Origin: Turritopsis dohrnii
Taxonomy: Eukaryota > Cnidaria > Hydrozoa > Anthoathecata > Oceaniidae
Assembly (NCBI GenBank): GCA_027922465.2
Contig: BQMF02000024.1
Location: 1-64,000 of the forward strand
Length of the DNA stretch: 64,000 bases
Reading direction: 5' to 3'
Under the pieces are notes generated by a model that was given only the letters and a program-made list of their open reading frames with translations, searched no databases and was not told where the DNA came from. Of this stretch, positions 1 to 10,674 are shown piece by piece. Both the position numbers and the translations under genes were made by a program. Each line of letters starts with the position of its first letter. Within the stretch, counting starts at the first letter, position 1.

Positions 1-115
1 GATTTAATGGAAACATGTGATTGCACAACAACAGTTGTACAATTATAGTACAACACTTGTTGTACGAATGTTGCTCAACATTTTAAATCTTAATGGGAAC
101 CGAGCTTTAGGTTCA

Positions 116-2727
116 CATGGGGTCATTCCATGTCAAATGAGAAAGGCCATGTCACCCACCCCTTCAGAATTTGCTCATTTTTGGTATGTGAGCTTGTATC
201 AATGAGAGAAACTCCTGTACCAAATTTCAGCTCAATACCTCCAGCGGTTCCAGAGATATAGACACTTGGTCCCAGGCCCTTTTTCAGCTTATTTTCTCAG
301 CGCCGCACATTTTTCTGGTTCATGGACGTCAGTCTTTTAGCAATTAAATTTGTTCTACTGGAGGTATTGACCTGAAAATTGGTACCTGACCATTTTTGAA
401 GGTGAGGAATCCAAAAATCATAGTAAGAAAAGTCAATTTCAAGTGCATCATACTCTAATTCTAGATTTAAAGTTGAGATCAGAAAATTTCTATGAAAATC
501 AACGGTCCCGGAGAAAAATGCAATAAAAAATTCTGCCAAACATATAGGAAAAAAAATTTTTTCGCCAAAGTTATCTACATATATATAGCTACTAGTATAT
601 CGAAAATTGCTTTGGTTATATTCTCCTAACTCAAATAAATGACTTTCCAATTTCCCTATTTTTAACAAAAAATGTTGAAAAAACATACTTTTTTGAATTG
701 AAGTTACTAATCAACGCCTTATAGTAACTCAACTTTATGATCAAGATAATTCCTCTTAGATAAAATTGGTAAAATCTGGTTGGAAATGATTAATACAATA
801 CAATAAAGAAAGAAAAAGTAAGAGTAAACTTAAAACCAGACGAAGCCATTGTGTTAGGTGACTTCGCTGAAAATTGTTCTTTTGTGATGCAAGATGAAAT
901 TCAAGGAATGCATTGGAACAATTCACAATGTTCCTTGCATCCAATTGCTATTTACTATACAGATGGTGAACAGCTAAAATCTCATTCGATTTGTTTCATC
1001 TCCGATGATTTAAATCATGATGTTGATTTTGTACATGTCATAGTTGGTGAGACAGTCCGTTTTTGTCAAAGCTTTTTTGTTGAGGATTTGTGTCACTATT
1101 TTTCTGATGGTTGTGCTGCACAATACAAAAACTGCAGAAACGTTTTAAATCTTTGCAACCATAAGAATGACTTTGGTGTAGATGGAACATGGTCATTCTT
1201 TGCAACCAGTCACGGAAAGTCGCGTTGAGATGGAATTGGTGGAACTTTTAAAAGGCTTACAGGTAGAGCTAGTCTACAGAGAGCCTACTTCTAAACAAAT
1301 ACTTACCGCCATGGATTTTTTAACTTTTGTGACAAGGAGATTACTTACCGTGACATCTATTTTCATTTCACGCAACGATATTGACACATCACGCTCCCTT
1401 ATGAAAGAGCGCTACCAGATGGCCAAAAATGGTTCCTGGCACTAGAAGTTTTCACCACTTTGTACCCCTTGTCCAACTCAAAGTCACCACCAAAAGGTTA
1501 TCAGAAAATGAAAAATACGACCTACGTACGAGTTCAACAACATAGCTCAAGTACTGTTGCAGAGTCGAGGTCTTGCAATACATTTGCCTGTGTGTATGAT
1601 CATTTGGGATGGATTGGTTTTGTGACAGAGATTGACCTGGAAAACAAAGACCTTCTTGAAAGGTTTCTTCATCCTCACTTTCCATCCCCATCTTTTCATT
1701 GGCCTGTATACATGCTACATGCTGGGTGCCAAATGTCCATATCCTATCTGGATAGCACCTCCGTCTACAGCTACAGGCAGGCAATATAACATTCACCCAA
1801 AAGATCGGGGCAATATCTTGAATTTATGGGGAAAATTTATGTCTTAAACAATACTTATGTTCTAGTCATTCTCCATTAGGTTATTAGTATATCTTGCTCC
1901 TAGAATTTGATCTGATTTGGAATTATGCACCCACTAATTGAGAATAAGTTTGAAATTTATAATTCTCAATAAAATTCGGTAGTATAGCAAATCAGCTTTT
2001 CCCAATTATTCTTTATTAAAAGGAAGTGAAATTGTCTTGGAAATTCTTAACTTTACCTTTTAACATTTATGTACCCTTGATCTGACTTGTCTTGATAATA
2101 AAGTTCAGTTACATAGGTGTTGATTAGTAATTTCAATTCAAAAAGTATATTTTTTCAACATTTTTGATCAAAAATAGGAAAAATTGGAAAGTCATTTATT
2201 TGAGTTAGGAGAATATAACCAAAGCAATTTTCGATATACTAGTAGCTATATATATGTAGATAACTTTGGCGAAAAAATTTTTTTTCCTATATGTTTGGCA
2301 GAATTTTTTATTGCATTTTTCTCCGGGACCGTTGATTTTCATAGAAATTTTCTGATCTCAACTTTAAATCTAGAATTAGAGTATGATGCACTTGAAATTG
2401 ACTTTTCTTACTATGATTTTTGAATTCCTCACCTTCAAAAATGGTCAGGTACCAATTTTCAGGTCAATACCTCCAGTAGAACAAATTTAATTGCTAAAAG
2501 ACTGACGTCCATGAACCAGAAAAATGTGCGGCGCTGAGAAAATAAGCTGAAAAAGGGCCTGGGACCAAGTGTCTATATCTCTGGAACCGCTGGAGGTATT
2601 GAGCTGAAATTTGGTACAGGAGTTTCTCTCATTGATACAAGCTCACATACCAAAAATGAGCAAATTCTGAAGGGGTGGGTGACATTTTCTATTTTTTGTG
2701 GTTGATTTCACATGGAATGACCCCATG
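116..2727. mobile_element. Long-TIR DNA transposon with decayed transposase
   Basis: The two ends are inverted repeats of about 640 bp (roughly 116-755 and 2087-2727). The tips are CATGGGGTCATTCCATG on the left and its reverse complement on the right. Because CATG is a palindrome at both tips, the element may be bounded by a 4-bp CATG target duplication with termini starting GGGTCATTCC; this cannot be separated from a longer TIR. Between the ends lies a broken transposase-like reading frame. I do not know the superfamily. The very long TIRs differ only slightly, which suggests fairly recent movement or gene conversion despite the broken coding region. Confidence 0.8.
845..1790 (+). pseudogene. 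Decayed transposase of the long-TIR element
   Basis: Three overlapping frames read on in sequence. The first (about 851-1228) contains GDFAENCSFVMQDEIQG, HWNNSQCSLHP, SDDLNHD and YFSDGCAAQYKN and ends near FFATSHGKS. The second (about 1207-1445) contains PTSKQIL, FIFISRNDID and LMKERYQMAK. A third, degraded part runs to about 1790. Similar sequence, with the same SDDL and YFSDGCAxQYKN motifs, occurs in uncharacterised transposon proteins of many invertebrates; I recall this and did not search. Frameshifts around 1205 and 1445 and the absence of the N-terminus mean it cannot encode a complete enzyme. The acidic residues in SDD and SDG could be catalytic, but that is a guess. Confidence 0.65.
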
Positions 2728-3366
2728 AAGAATAAAATGATATTCGATAGAAGTGAACCAAAATCATTTGAAAATCAGGGAAAAATCAGGGAAGAATCTG
2801 CAAGTAACTGCCAACTTTAATATCAGGACCTTCCAATTGTTATTTGTGCACACCTTCCAAATTTTGTCAGAAATGTGAATTCGGTAATATATTTAAGTAA
2901 ACATTGTTGGTAATATATATTTAAATAAACATTGAAATTGTATTAATACGAGCAGGAGAAACTTGGGCATTTCAAAGATTTTAATCCATGGCATTTAACA
3001 GGAATTACAAGAAGATAAAAATTATACATAACTTAAATCAACATAACATACAATACGAAAATCTATTTCTACTAAACTCGCCAGTGGCGGATCCAGAGGT
3101 AAGCCACAACTTGTGTAGGGGAGTGTTAGCAATTCAAACATAAAAGAAAAAGGTTCAAATAATCCCATTGATAATATGAACTGAATTCACAACTTATGTT
3201 AATGCGCTTCTCCACAAGTTGCGACTACACTCTAGATCCACCAATGTCTGCATATTACCACTTCTATGGAGTCTACAAATAACACCAATGTGCCCGAAGA
3301 GACAAATAACACAATAAAACTTTGTTAGAATCTGTATGAAAATGTTTTTTTCGAACATGATATACC
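2728..3366. other. Non-coding stretch, no gene seen
   Basis: AT-rich sequence without a convincing reading frame. A short piece near 2745-2775 (around GAAGTGAACCAAAA) recurs near 16975, so part of it belongs to a dispersed repeat. Confidence 0.4.
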
Positions 3367-3370
3367 TTAA

Positions 3371-3757
3371 GGGGATTTTTTTTGCGTGGACTAATTTTTG
3401 CGAGCCAAGGTTTGAGAGCGTTTTACGTGGATTAATATTTTTAATTCAGAGCTTCTCAAGGAAAATGTTTGGATTTATATTTGCGAATGGGCACAAAATG
3501 CAATGTGTGTACTTTATAATATAGCTTAGAAGTAGCAGCAAAAATCACCATTTCCATGCCTGCCACATTGCAAAACCAATAGTTGCTTCATAAGTATATA
3601 CAAGGAAATAGTTAATATATGAAAGGTACACAGAGCCAAAAAATGAGCAAATAAAATCATGAAATTTTACGTGGATTTATTTTCGCGAATCGTTTATGTC
3701 TTGACGTTTTGCGTGGATTTATTGCAAAACTTAATCCACGCAAAAAAAAAAATCCCC
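3371..3757. mobile_element. Short TIR element flanked by TTAA/TTAG (piggyBac-like MITE)
   Basis: Ends are GGGGATTTTTTTTGCGTGGA and its inverse, with a longer A-run on the right. The left flank is TTAA (3367-3370) and the right flank TTAG (3758-3761), consistent with a TTAA duplication carrying one later change. Inside are repeated 'cgtggatt' motifs. No transposase is encoded. A related motif (gcgtggattt) occurs near 37965. Confidence 0.6.
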
Positions 3758-3781
3758 TTAGCGTATTGTGTCCTAGAACAT

Positions 3782-4474
3782 CAGTGCCGTAGACACCGGG
3801 GGGGCCAGGGGGGCCCGGGCCCCCCAAAAATTTTTTCAGATTATGGTTTTTTTTAGATTTAGATCAGAAATAAAGTTTTCTTCTCGAGTTGTCTGCATTT
3901 CCTTATTTCCTTTATATATATTTGCTTAATATTCCCCTTTTACTGCACATTTGAGGTGACACGCGCGACACAACGAAATAGCAGGATAAATCAATGCAGC
4001 AAGTGTTGCATTATGGTGATTCAAAGGAATGATAACAACAATAAAGAGGAAAGATAACTTACTCGTTCTTCACATCCACAAAGATGCTGTTAATAAACTG
4101 GACTTAAAAGCTGTTGCGAAGAGTTCATCGACAAATACGACACAAGAAAAAACATTTTTGGACACTTCGCGCTATAAAGCATTTGCTACTATTTTTGTTT
4201 CAATATCCATCGTAGTACTTATCAAAAATGTAATGGGATATATGCAGAGTTTATAACAAAGATAGTCTCTTAGAAACTTGAAAATATACTAGAATTTCAT
4301 GTCATTTTGGATATCTTATTGTTTAAAATTGACTTTCGAAAATGCAGTTTTAGCTAATCTAGAGGGTATAAAATCCCAAAAATTTTCGGGCCCCTCGGCC
4401 CCAACCATGGTGGGGCCTCATTAGATACTAAACATCAGGGCCCCCCTAAAAAAAATTTCGTGTCTACGGCACTG
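3782..4474. mobile_element. hAT-like element, 5-bp TSD AACAT
   Basis: Starts CAGTGCCGTAGACAC and ends with the inverse GTCTACGGCACTG. Both sides carry AACAT (3777-3781 and 4475-4479), an exact 5-bp target duplication. Just inside the TIRs are G/C-rich runs. It contains a hAT transposase C-terminal remnant at about 4029-4256. hAT elements usually make 8-bp duplications; 5-bp subgroups are known, so I call it hAT-like with a 5-bp TSD. Confidence 0.8.
4029..4256 (+). pseudogene. hAT transposase C-terminal remnant (ZMYM1-like)
   Basis: The short frame contains LLVLHIHKDAVNKLDLKAVA followed by a TFLDTSRYK stretch. This resembles the extreme C-terminus of the ZMYM1-like hAT transposases found in animals (leucine-rich IHKD, then LDLKxVA). 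Only the tail is present and it has no start or catalytic core, so it is a relic within the short element. The assignment rests on recall of the family pattern. Confidence 0.5.
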
Positions 4475-4779
4475 AACATATTACACTCCAAATTTTCACA
4501 AGGCTTTACTGATCTCATTGTATGTATATAATTGGTTTGGAATCTAATCTTCATCCAAAAAGTTTGTTTTCCATATATCCAAACTAAATCATTGTGCCTC
4601 CATTGAGCGGTTTGCAGGATTATTTTGAACGATGTCATCTTAAAATCTTTTTAAACGTGAATTTAAAACTAATCAGTTTCCACACAAGTGATAACTTGAC
4701 CGAGCATTGTACAGTGATGAATCATTTGATACAGTCTGGAATTCCCCAAATTGCTCCCTTCTTAATTTATTACCGCTTT

Positions 4780-5570
4780 TCAATTCACTATGACGTTTTC
4801 GAAGCCAGAAAAACAGTTTTTATAAGGACACATCGTTCACCAATATCTTGCACATGTTATACTTTCAGTATGTATATATGTTTGAGTCAATTAATTCACT
4901 GTGATTTGTGCTGCAATGATAATTTCATTTGTTTTTTGTTTTTTTCAATATCTTCAACTTTCGGTGTAATATTTATTAAATGAAATGAACATGTTTCATG
5001 CATTTATTGATAAGATGTATTCACCAGTAATGTTGATACTAACATACTTCTGCTGTGATATTGAAAGTTTTTTTTCACAGCTAAGTTTCGTTTACTATCA
5101 AACCCTTCACCTTCTTTTTCAGAATTTTTCCCCAGAGTCAGCTAAACATCAATATTTCCTCCATAAGTAATGGTTCTCATGATTATATTTCGATTGCAAT
5201 AGTAGATAAAGTCTTAAAATTCTTCTTCAAAGCTTCTTCTGCATCTACATCTTCCTACCCTCAAAACATAAAACAAATCGGTTCGAGAACGTTTCACGTG
5301 TTCGGTGTGCATATTTTACTGACTTTTTAAAGAAATTTTAAAGATAATTGAATTGGAAAGTTTTAAATATAAAACGGCTAAAATAACTTCTAAAAGTGTT
5401 TGAAAAGTATAAAAAAGCTTATTATTTTTTGCGAATTATTATTGAAAGTGGCCTTTTTGTATTACATTTTGCATAGAGTTTTGGGTCTGTCATTAACTAT
5501 TCTGAATAAACAAACAATCCGAAATCCGAACGGACTTTCCGAAAACAGCAAAAAACTGTTACGGAGAGAG
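4780..5570 (+). repeat. Dispersed repeat R1, copy A
   Basis: This stretch aligns by eye, in the same orientation, with 19662-20545. Shared blocks include AGCCAGAAAAA, GTTTCATGCATT, a CACGTG region with AAATATTTTG-like text, AAATAACTTC(C/T)AAAAG, a GCAT(A/G)GAGT block with GGTCTGTCATTA, and CTTTCCGAAAAC. Identity looks near 70-75 percent. Short frames inside look incidental. Confidence 0.6.
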
Positions 5571-5583
5571 TTAGATACCTTAT

Positions 5584-6940
5584 AACAATGGTGTACAGTA
5601 TATTTAGCCTAAAATGAAAATTTTTCCAAGAAAAAGATAATATTGAATATTCATTGGTTAGTTCAAGTTATGTGCCATTTCGGCGAAGTCTATATCGGAG
5701 AGTTCAATGGGGTTTATATTCGTTCTTGTTCCCCTTATACATAACAAACATGAGCGTAGTAGTGAAAAGTTCAATTTTGCTCGAAGAGAGTTGACCACGA
5801 TGGATTTTGCAACGTTTCGTTTTTCGGCAATTCGGGTTGCTGCGTGAGAGAAGAAACGATCGCACTCACGACTCATTCCTCCGAAGCACGTAAAGACGAG
5901 GGGGTGTAAAGGAACCAGCCTCAATTGTTTGGATTCGTTCGTTGTAGGCTCTCTTCTTCTCGTTTTCATTTTTCTTGTGTGCAGCTTGAAGACTCTGGTT
6001 CAGGTAACTTTTAGCTAATGGGTTAAAAACCCTTATGTCGACGTATGCTAATTGTCCCCTGACCCAAAAGTCTCTTACTGCCACATCGGTTCTGGATCCT
6101 TCGCTTTTGATGGCTGACTTGTGCACCAATTGTTCACCCGTTAGTGGAGTGAGCGTTGGTTCGACGATAACGTGGTTGCTGACTTCTCTTGCGATTTCGG
6201 CCGTCAGGTCTCGTAGTTCATTATGTCTTGAGATGATGAAGCCACCACGGGGGCAGTTCATCGCGTGTTGGATATCGAATGGTGCACCACAAACACAAGT
6301 TGTCGGTAAACGTTTTAACGGGATGCTGTACCGGATGAAAATTGCATCCCAGAATGCTTGTTTCTCGAGATGGAAATTGTTTGATTTGATCGGTATTGCT
6401 GTCAACCATAGTGATGCGCCATTTTCGGTGGATGCCTCAATTGACTTCTTCTTCAATGGACATTGCACTTCCTTTTTGATCTCCTCGAGCCGCTTTTGAT
6501 TTTCTTTGCGCTTGGCTGCTCGGATTTTCAGTTTGATTTTGATCTGATCTTGGGGGATCTCTTCGTAGATTGTCTGGTGGCTCTTCAGTTTTCCTTTGAT
6601 CGATTGGGTGATGTTGATGGAGTTCTCATACTCAGTGTCACACATCTGAGATGGAATGATGAGTCCCATTCCACCGAGACTTGGTGGAAGGGAGAGGAGT
6701 TCACGATCGACGGTGTTGAATTCGTGACCTTGGAAGAGTGTCTTTATAAATTTGTCGATAGCTTTGTCCAGAGGTATCAGTTTTTCCTTGATGTTGGGTG
6801 TTGTTCTCATGATGTAGACGTAGCGATGTCGTAGACCATGGATGAAAGCGGCAAAGGCAAGATGTGGTTGTGTCTTTGCAACTTCTTGAAGTTGATTCAA
6901 CTCGGTAGTCCAATCTACGACTTTGTTCTCGATGAAGCTC
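5584..6940 (-). mobile_element. 5'-truncated non-LTR-type retroelement with 13-bp TSD
   Basis: The segment is bounded by TTAGATACCTTAT at 5571-5583 and again at 6941-6953, an exact 13-bp target duplication. It reads on the minus strand, is truncated at its 5' end inside the reverse transcriptase, and ends about 74 nt after the stop codon without a poly(A) tail. It interrupted the left terminal repeat of the TIR element that continues to 7804, so it is the younger insertion. Confidence 0.8.
5658..6900 (-). pseudogene. RT C-terminus plus Zn-knuckle and restriction-like endonuclease domain, frameshifted
   Basis: On the minus strand the frame starts inside the thumb of a reverse transcriptase (LSLPPSLGGMGL is typical). 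A lysine-rich linker and a knuckle CVCGAPFDIQHAMNC (C-x-C-x8-H-x3-C) follow, then RHNELRDL and a PD-(D/E)XK-like core with SRTDVAV, a spacer, and YVDIRVFNP. This order fits the restriction-like endonuclease module of RLE-type non-LTR elements. A frameshift near 5915, in a run of C, moves the tail (PLVFTCFGG, then LLRSCLLCIRGTR) into another frame ending at 5658. Similar ORFs are abundant in cnidarian genomes, from memory. The copy cannot be active. Confidence 0.7.
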
Positions 6941-6947
6941 TTAGATA

Positions 6948-7804
6948 CCTTATGGGCCCTTTTTACGCCGGCCCTAATTTAACGCCGGCCCTTTTTACGC
7001 CGGCCCTTATTACGCCACAGGCCAATTTTGGCCTTACGCCAATTAGGGCCGCATATTACGCCAAAGAGAAGGGATGGAAAAAATCTTTTTTTACAAGCAT
7101 GCTTTTTTGATTATCTTTGCACTAAACAGTTAAACAGAAGAAAAAAGTATGACAATGTGATCATTTCTTGTTATAATCAAAAGTTTAATGTCTCAATCAA
7201 GTACAATAACATCATTGTTAGTGTTTCTGTCAGATTGGTGACTCTCCTCTTGTTCTCCAGCCTCTTTGTTTTCGCTATTATTTTCATCGTCCGACTTAAC
7301 TACAATTTCTTGTTCATAATTCTCTTCATCTGACACATCTCCCGTATTATCATCTTCAAAGAGTGCTTTTTCATCTAGCTTCTCTAGAATCCTTTTCAAG
7401 AAATAGAGATTGCTGTGGAATGAAATGAATTAAACTCAGCAAATTAGCCTCCAAAAGGACTCTTTGACTGTACAAAAAACGTTCATGGAAAGAACTCTGT
7501 AAACGACTACATTTCTTTTGTTTTTTTAAAGCTATTGTTCACATTACTAAAGCAAAACTGTTCAATCTATATGTTATTTTGTCAATTCACTGCTTCCAAA
7601 GCCCCCCTCCTTTAATCGCTACACTTCTAGAGCCAATTTTAACCTCAAATTTTCGAAAAACCTGGAAAAAAATTAACGCCCCTTTTTAGTCAAAATTTCA
7701 TATTTTTGGCCCTTTTTGCGCCGGCCCTTTTTACGCCGGCCCTTATAACGCCAGAGGCCAAAAAATAACGCCAATTAGGGCCGGCGTAAAAAGGGCCGAT
7801 AAGG
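6948..7804. mobile_element. TIR element with GGGCCCTTTTTACGCCGG ends, TSD TAGATA
   Basis: Left end CCTTATGGGCCCTTTTTACG and right end the inverse (CGTAAAAAGGGCCGATAAGG). TAGATA flanks both sides (6942-6947 and 7805-7810). Inside both ends the motif TTTTTACGCCGGCCC recurs as direct copies, giving subterminal repeats. An acidic minus-strand frame (7193-7399, rich in D, E, N and S) lies in the middle, but I could not link it to a transposase. The original left junction was split by the retroelement at 5584-6940. Confidence 0.65.
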
Positions 7805-7810
7805 TAGATA

Positions 7811-9100
7811 GAATGTCTAAATCAAACAATTTCCTTCGCTAAGGCGCGGAAATTGAAAAAAGTACATGCAATATTGAGTTGATCATAGTAAAATTCATAT
7901 ATTGAAAGTTAACGTTTTTCCAATTTTCCGTTTTCCGTGCAGGAGTTCAAGAATCAATAGCTCATTCTATGAAAACAATAATGAAATAATCGGTGAAACG
8001 GAATAATATTCAAATGCCCAGTTCGAAGAGAAACACGAAAACAAAAATCGAAAAAACACTTGCACACAGAAGGTAAAAGTTCACCTATGTATAACGAAAA
8101 GTGTAGATAAAACATTAAAGTAAAACTCCTTATAACATGTTTACCATCAAATTTCTTCCAAAACATGATTCTTTAAAATATAAGTGACGTAAAGATGGAA
8201 GATTGGCCTCGCTTCAACTTTGAAATCCATATTTTTTTTAAATATGAATTTTAGGTAATCTAAACAAACTAATGTTCTGTCCTTTGGTTGAGCCACTGTC
8301 ACATCCCACAGCAGCACAAATAACCATGTTTTTCATTAGATTTAAAAAAAATACTTAGTTATTGCTTGAATTTCAAAGAACACTCGCTCGATTTGAATGC
8401 AAAACATCGCATCAACACTGAATATAACTTCTTCAATGACGTCACATAATTATTACTAATTTATTCAGCGTTTTAAGCCTATGTTTTAAAGTGGCATTTT
8501 ATAGCGAAAAAAAGACTTTTTTTTTCCAAATTAAATTTATTTTGTAGTATCTACATTAAAACAAGGAATATACGAAGAAAAAATTATTTTTCAAATTTTC
8601 ATGACACCACTCCTTTAAGAATCCAGGGCTAAAGTTGCTTGTAAGGGTGCTTAAAAATTTTTTGCTTAAAAACATTTGATTCTTCATATTATTATTACTA
8701 TTTCTATCAAAGAGTAAGAAAAATGCTTACAATGCACAAATTGACTCATTCTACCCATCTATCACTGGTAATTTTAGTCTGTCTTGATGGACAAAAAGAA
8801 ATTTTATAAAGGTTTACAAGGCTCCCTTTAAACTTATGTGAATTTTTTTTTGATTTTGTAGATTTAAAAAAGTTGTTATGAAGATTTCAGGGCTTAGGGT
8901 TGCTAAGCAAGTTGCTAATTTTTTGGCCATTTTGAGGGCTGAGTCCTTAGCAACTTGGTTGCTTATAAAAAAAATGTGTATTTGTTTACCTGGATATCTG
9001 TTCGCTGAATGTTTTCCTGAAACCGCTGAAACAAAAATTAAATTCTTCTCAAATAACAACAAACAAACAAACAAACAAACAAACAAACAAACAAACAATA
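7811..9100. other. Non-coding stretch with a microsatellite at its end
   Basis: No convincing gene. AT-rich. A perfect tetranucleotide (AAAC)n tract of about nine units lies at 9058-9097. A possible small terminal exon of the neighbouring candidate gene at 8607-8636 is discussed with that gene. Confidence 0.4.
9058..9097. repeat. (AAAC)n microsatellite
   Basis: About nine uninterrupted AAAC units, immediately next to a possible splice donor at 9106 (minus strand). Confidence 0.9.
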
Positions 9101-9106
9101 GGACAC

Positions 9107-9792
9107 CTGTATCTTCCAATGTGATTTCTTCTGCTTCTTCAACAGTTCCTTCAAATATTCTGAAGAAGCTAAAACACAAAAGTCACTGAGATAGAGAGCA
9201 TTTTTATTGAAATTGTGTGTATATTTCTATAGAAATGCACTCCTTCGCAGAAATTTTTTAATGTACCGACTGGGTGAGGTGAATATTATGCCTGTTAAAT
9301 ACTAGAAAAAAACTTTGGTCCCATTCCTCCATTACGTCTTGCCAATGAAATCCACAATATGAATTGGTTATCAACCAAAAAGTTTATTTATGTGCACCTT
9401 TTCCCAGAATGCATCTCCTTCATTCTATTTCTTATACTTTTTTTATAAACCCAAGTTTCACAGTTGTGTTGGCAGAAATGCAGATGTTCCTTCATGCAGT
9501 TTTCAGTAAGTTTTATTTTCAAGAGGATCTCGTTGACTGTCTTAAAAGTTCCAAGCAACAAAAATTGCCTACCATTAATGCCGTCCGTCAAACAGTCACC
9601 GTGTTCCTGGGACAGCGACTCATCAATTTCTTTAAGTGTCGTTGACAACTCATCCAAACCACCATCAAAGTAATTATCATTTGAATCGGCATCTAATTCC
9701 CACAAGTTTGCGTCATCGTCGTCATCCGAAGTGTCCAGACCATTCTTGGATCCAGACCGCCCTTCTTTAGATGATTCCGAAAGCGTTGACAT
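9107..9792 (-). CDS. Candidate acidic protein gene, unknown function, structure uncertain
   Basis: An ATG at 9792 (minus) opens a frame beginning MSTLSESSKEG, with a run of aspartates (SDDDDDAN), WELDADSND and DELSTTLKEIDESL. A plausible model is exon 1 at 9573-9792 (220 nt, ending AATG|GTAGGC) joined to an exon at 9107-9168 after a TTTTAG acceptor. The phases agree and give EYLKELLKKQKKSHWKIQ. A further exon at 8607-8636 could end the protein (PWILKGVVS, stop). Alternatively the frame simply reads on to 9388. I do not recognise the protein. Acidic and serine-rich N-terminus, basic coiled-coil-like C-terminus. Only transcripts could settle the structure. Confidence 0.35.
9178..9275. repeat. 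MITE family M, copy 1
   Basis: Shares the family core: AGTCACTG, an AGAGCATTTTTATTGAAAT block, TATATTTCTATAGAAATGCA and CTCCTTCGCAG, ending in a diverged GACTGGG. It lies inside the intron of the acidic candidate gene model. Confidence 0.75.
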
Positions 9793-9799
9793 GGTCACA

Positions 9800-10340
9800 C
9801 TAACACCCTTCTTCTATATATGGATTGCACCACTTTCATTGCTGCTGGACAAACCACAGTGACGTAATCCCTGAGTGATAGTAATTATGGAAATGTCTCC
9901 TTGATATATCTACAACAAAACATGCACCGGTTATTTGAAGAAATTTCATATATTTGGTGGGCACAGGTTACCTAGGTTTTCTAATTTCCTTCGTTTATCA
10001 GATTTCCACAAATAAAGAGAAATTAAATGGGATCTTCCCTTGAAAGGGCACATACAATGGTTGAAGATTTCTCTCGACATCAAACATACTGCTACAATAC
10101 ATGATCTTTCATCAAGTTCGCACATTGTGGGGATTTTCTACTTTTATATATGTTGAGATAAAAAAAATGCCCTTAAAAATTTAGCCAAAATAGGAAAAAT
10201 TTTTAGATAATGCAAAAGAAACCTAACGTGAAGTGATTCTAAAATGCATGATTTTAAATAAAGAATGTTCAATTCATGAAATGAACATTGTGGATATCAT
10301 CGTTGAAAAGCATTCAAGAAAAAAACAAAAATGTCTTATA
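9800..10340. other. Intergenic stretch between the candidate gene and the SDAD1 3' end
   Basis: No gene seen. It would contain the promoter of the candidate gene at 9792, but no clear TATA box or initiator could be picked out. Confidence 0.35.
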
Positions 10341-10515
10341 CAGTAGAATCCCGATAACTCGAACCCCCACGGGACCAAGAAAATAGTTCGACTTATCGAA
10401 TGTTCGAGTTATCGGTGGTATTTTATGAGAAAGTATTGGTGAAGGGGAATTCGAAATTGGTTCGAGTTATTGAAAGTTCGAGTTATCGGGGGTTCGAGTT
10501 ATCGGGATTCTACTG
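10341..10515. mobile_element. Tc1/mariner-pogo (Tigger-like) MITE, TA target site
   Basis: A 175-bp element with ends CAGTAGAATCCCGATAACTC and the inverse GAGTTATCGGGATTCTACTG, flanked by TA on both sides. Several further TTCGAGTTATCGG motifs lie inside. This layout (CAGT ends, 'ataactcgaa' motifs, TA duplication) is typical of Tigger/pogo-derived MITEs. It has no coding capacity. Confidence 0.85.
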
Positions 10516-10674
10516 TATATACATATGCATTGGACTTGTAAATAATTCACATTTAACAGCAAAGAAAGAGTAAAAATACAAACAGGTAATCAAAAACAAC
10601 TCAATGTTCGTTCTCGCATCATGTTATGTTAAAAAATTAATTTTTATTTAAAAACATGAATTATATATATTTCA

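Noticed and set aside
2184..2423. Frame beginning MESHLFELGEYNQSNF, seen again inverted at 297-686.
   Set aside because: The two are the opposite TIR copies of the long-TIR element; conservation reflects the repeat, not a protein.
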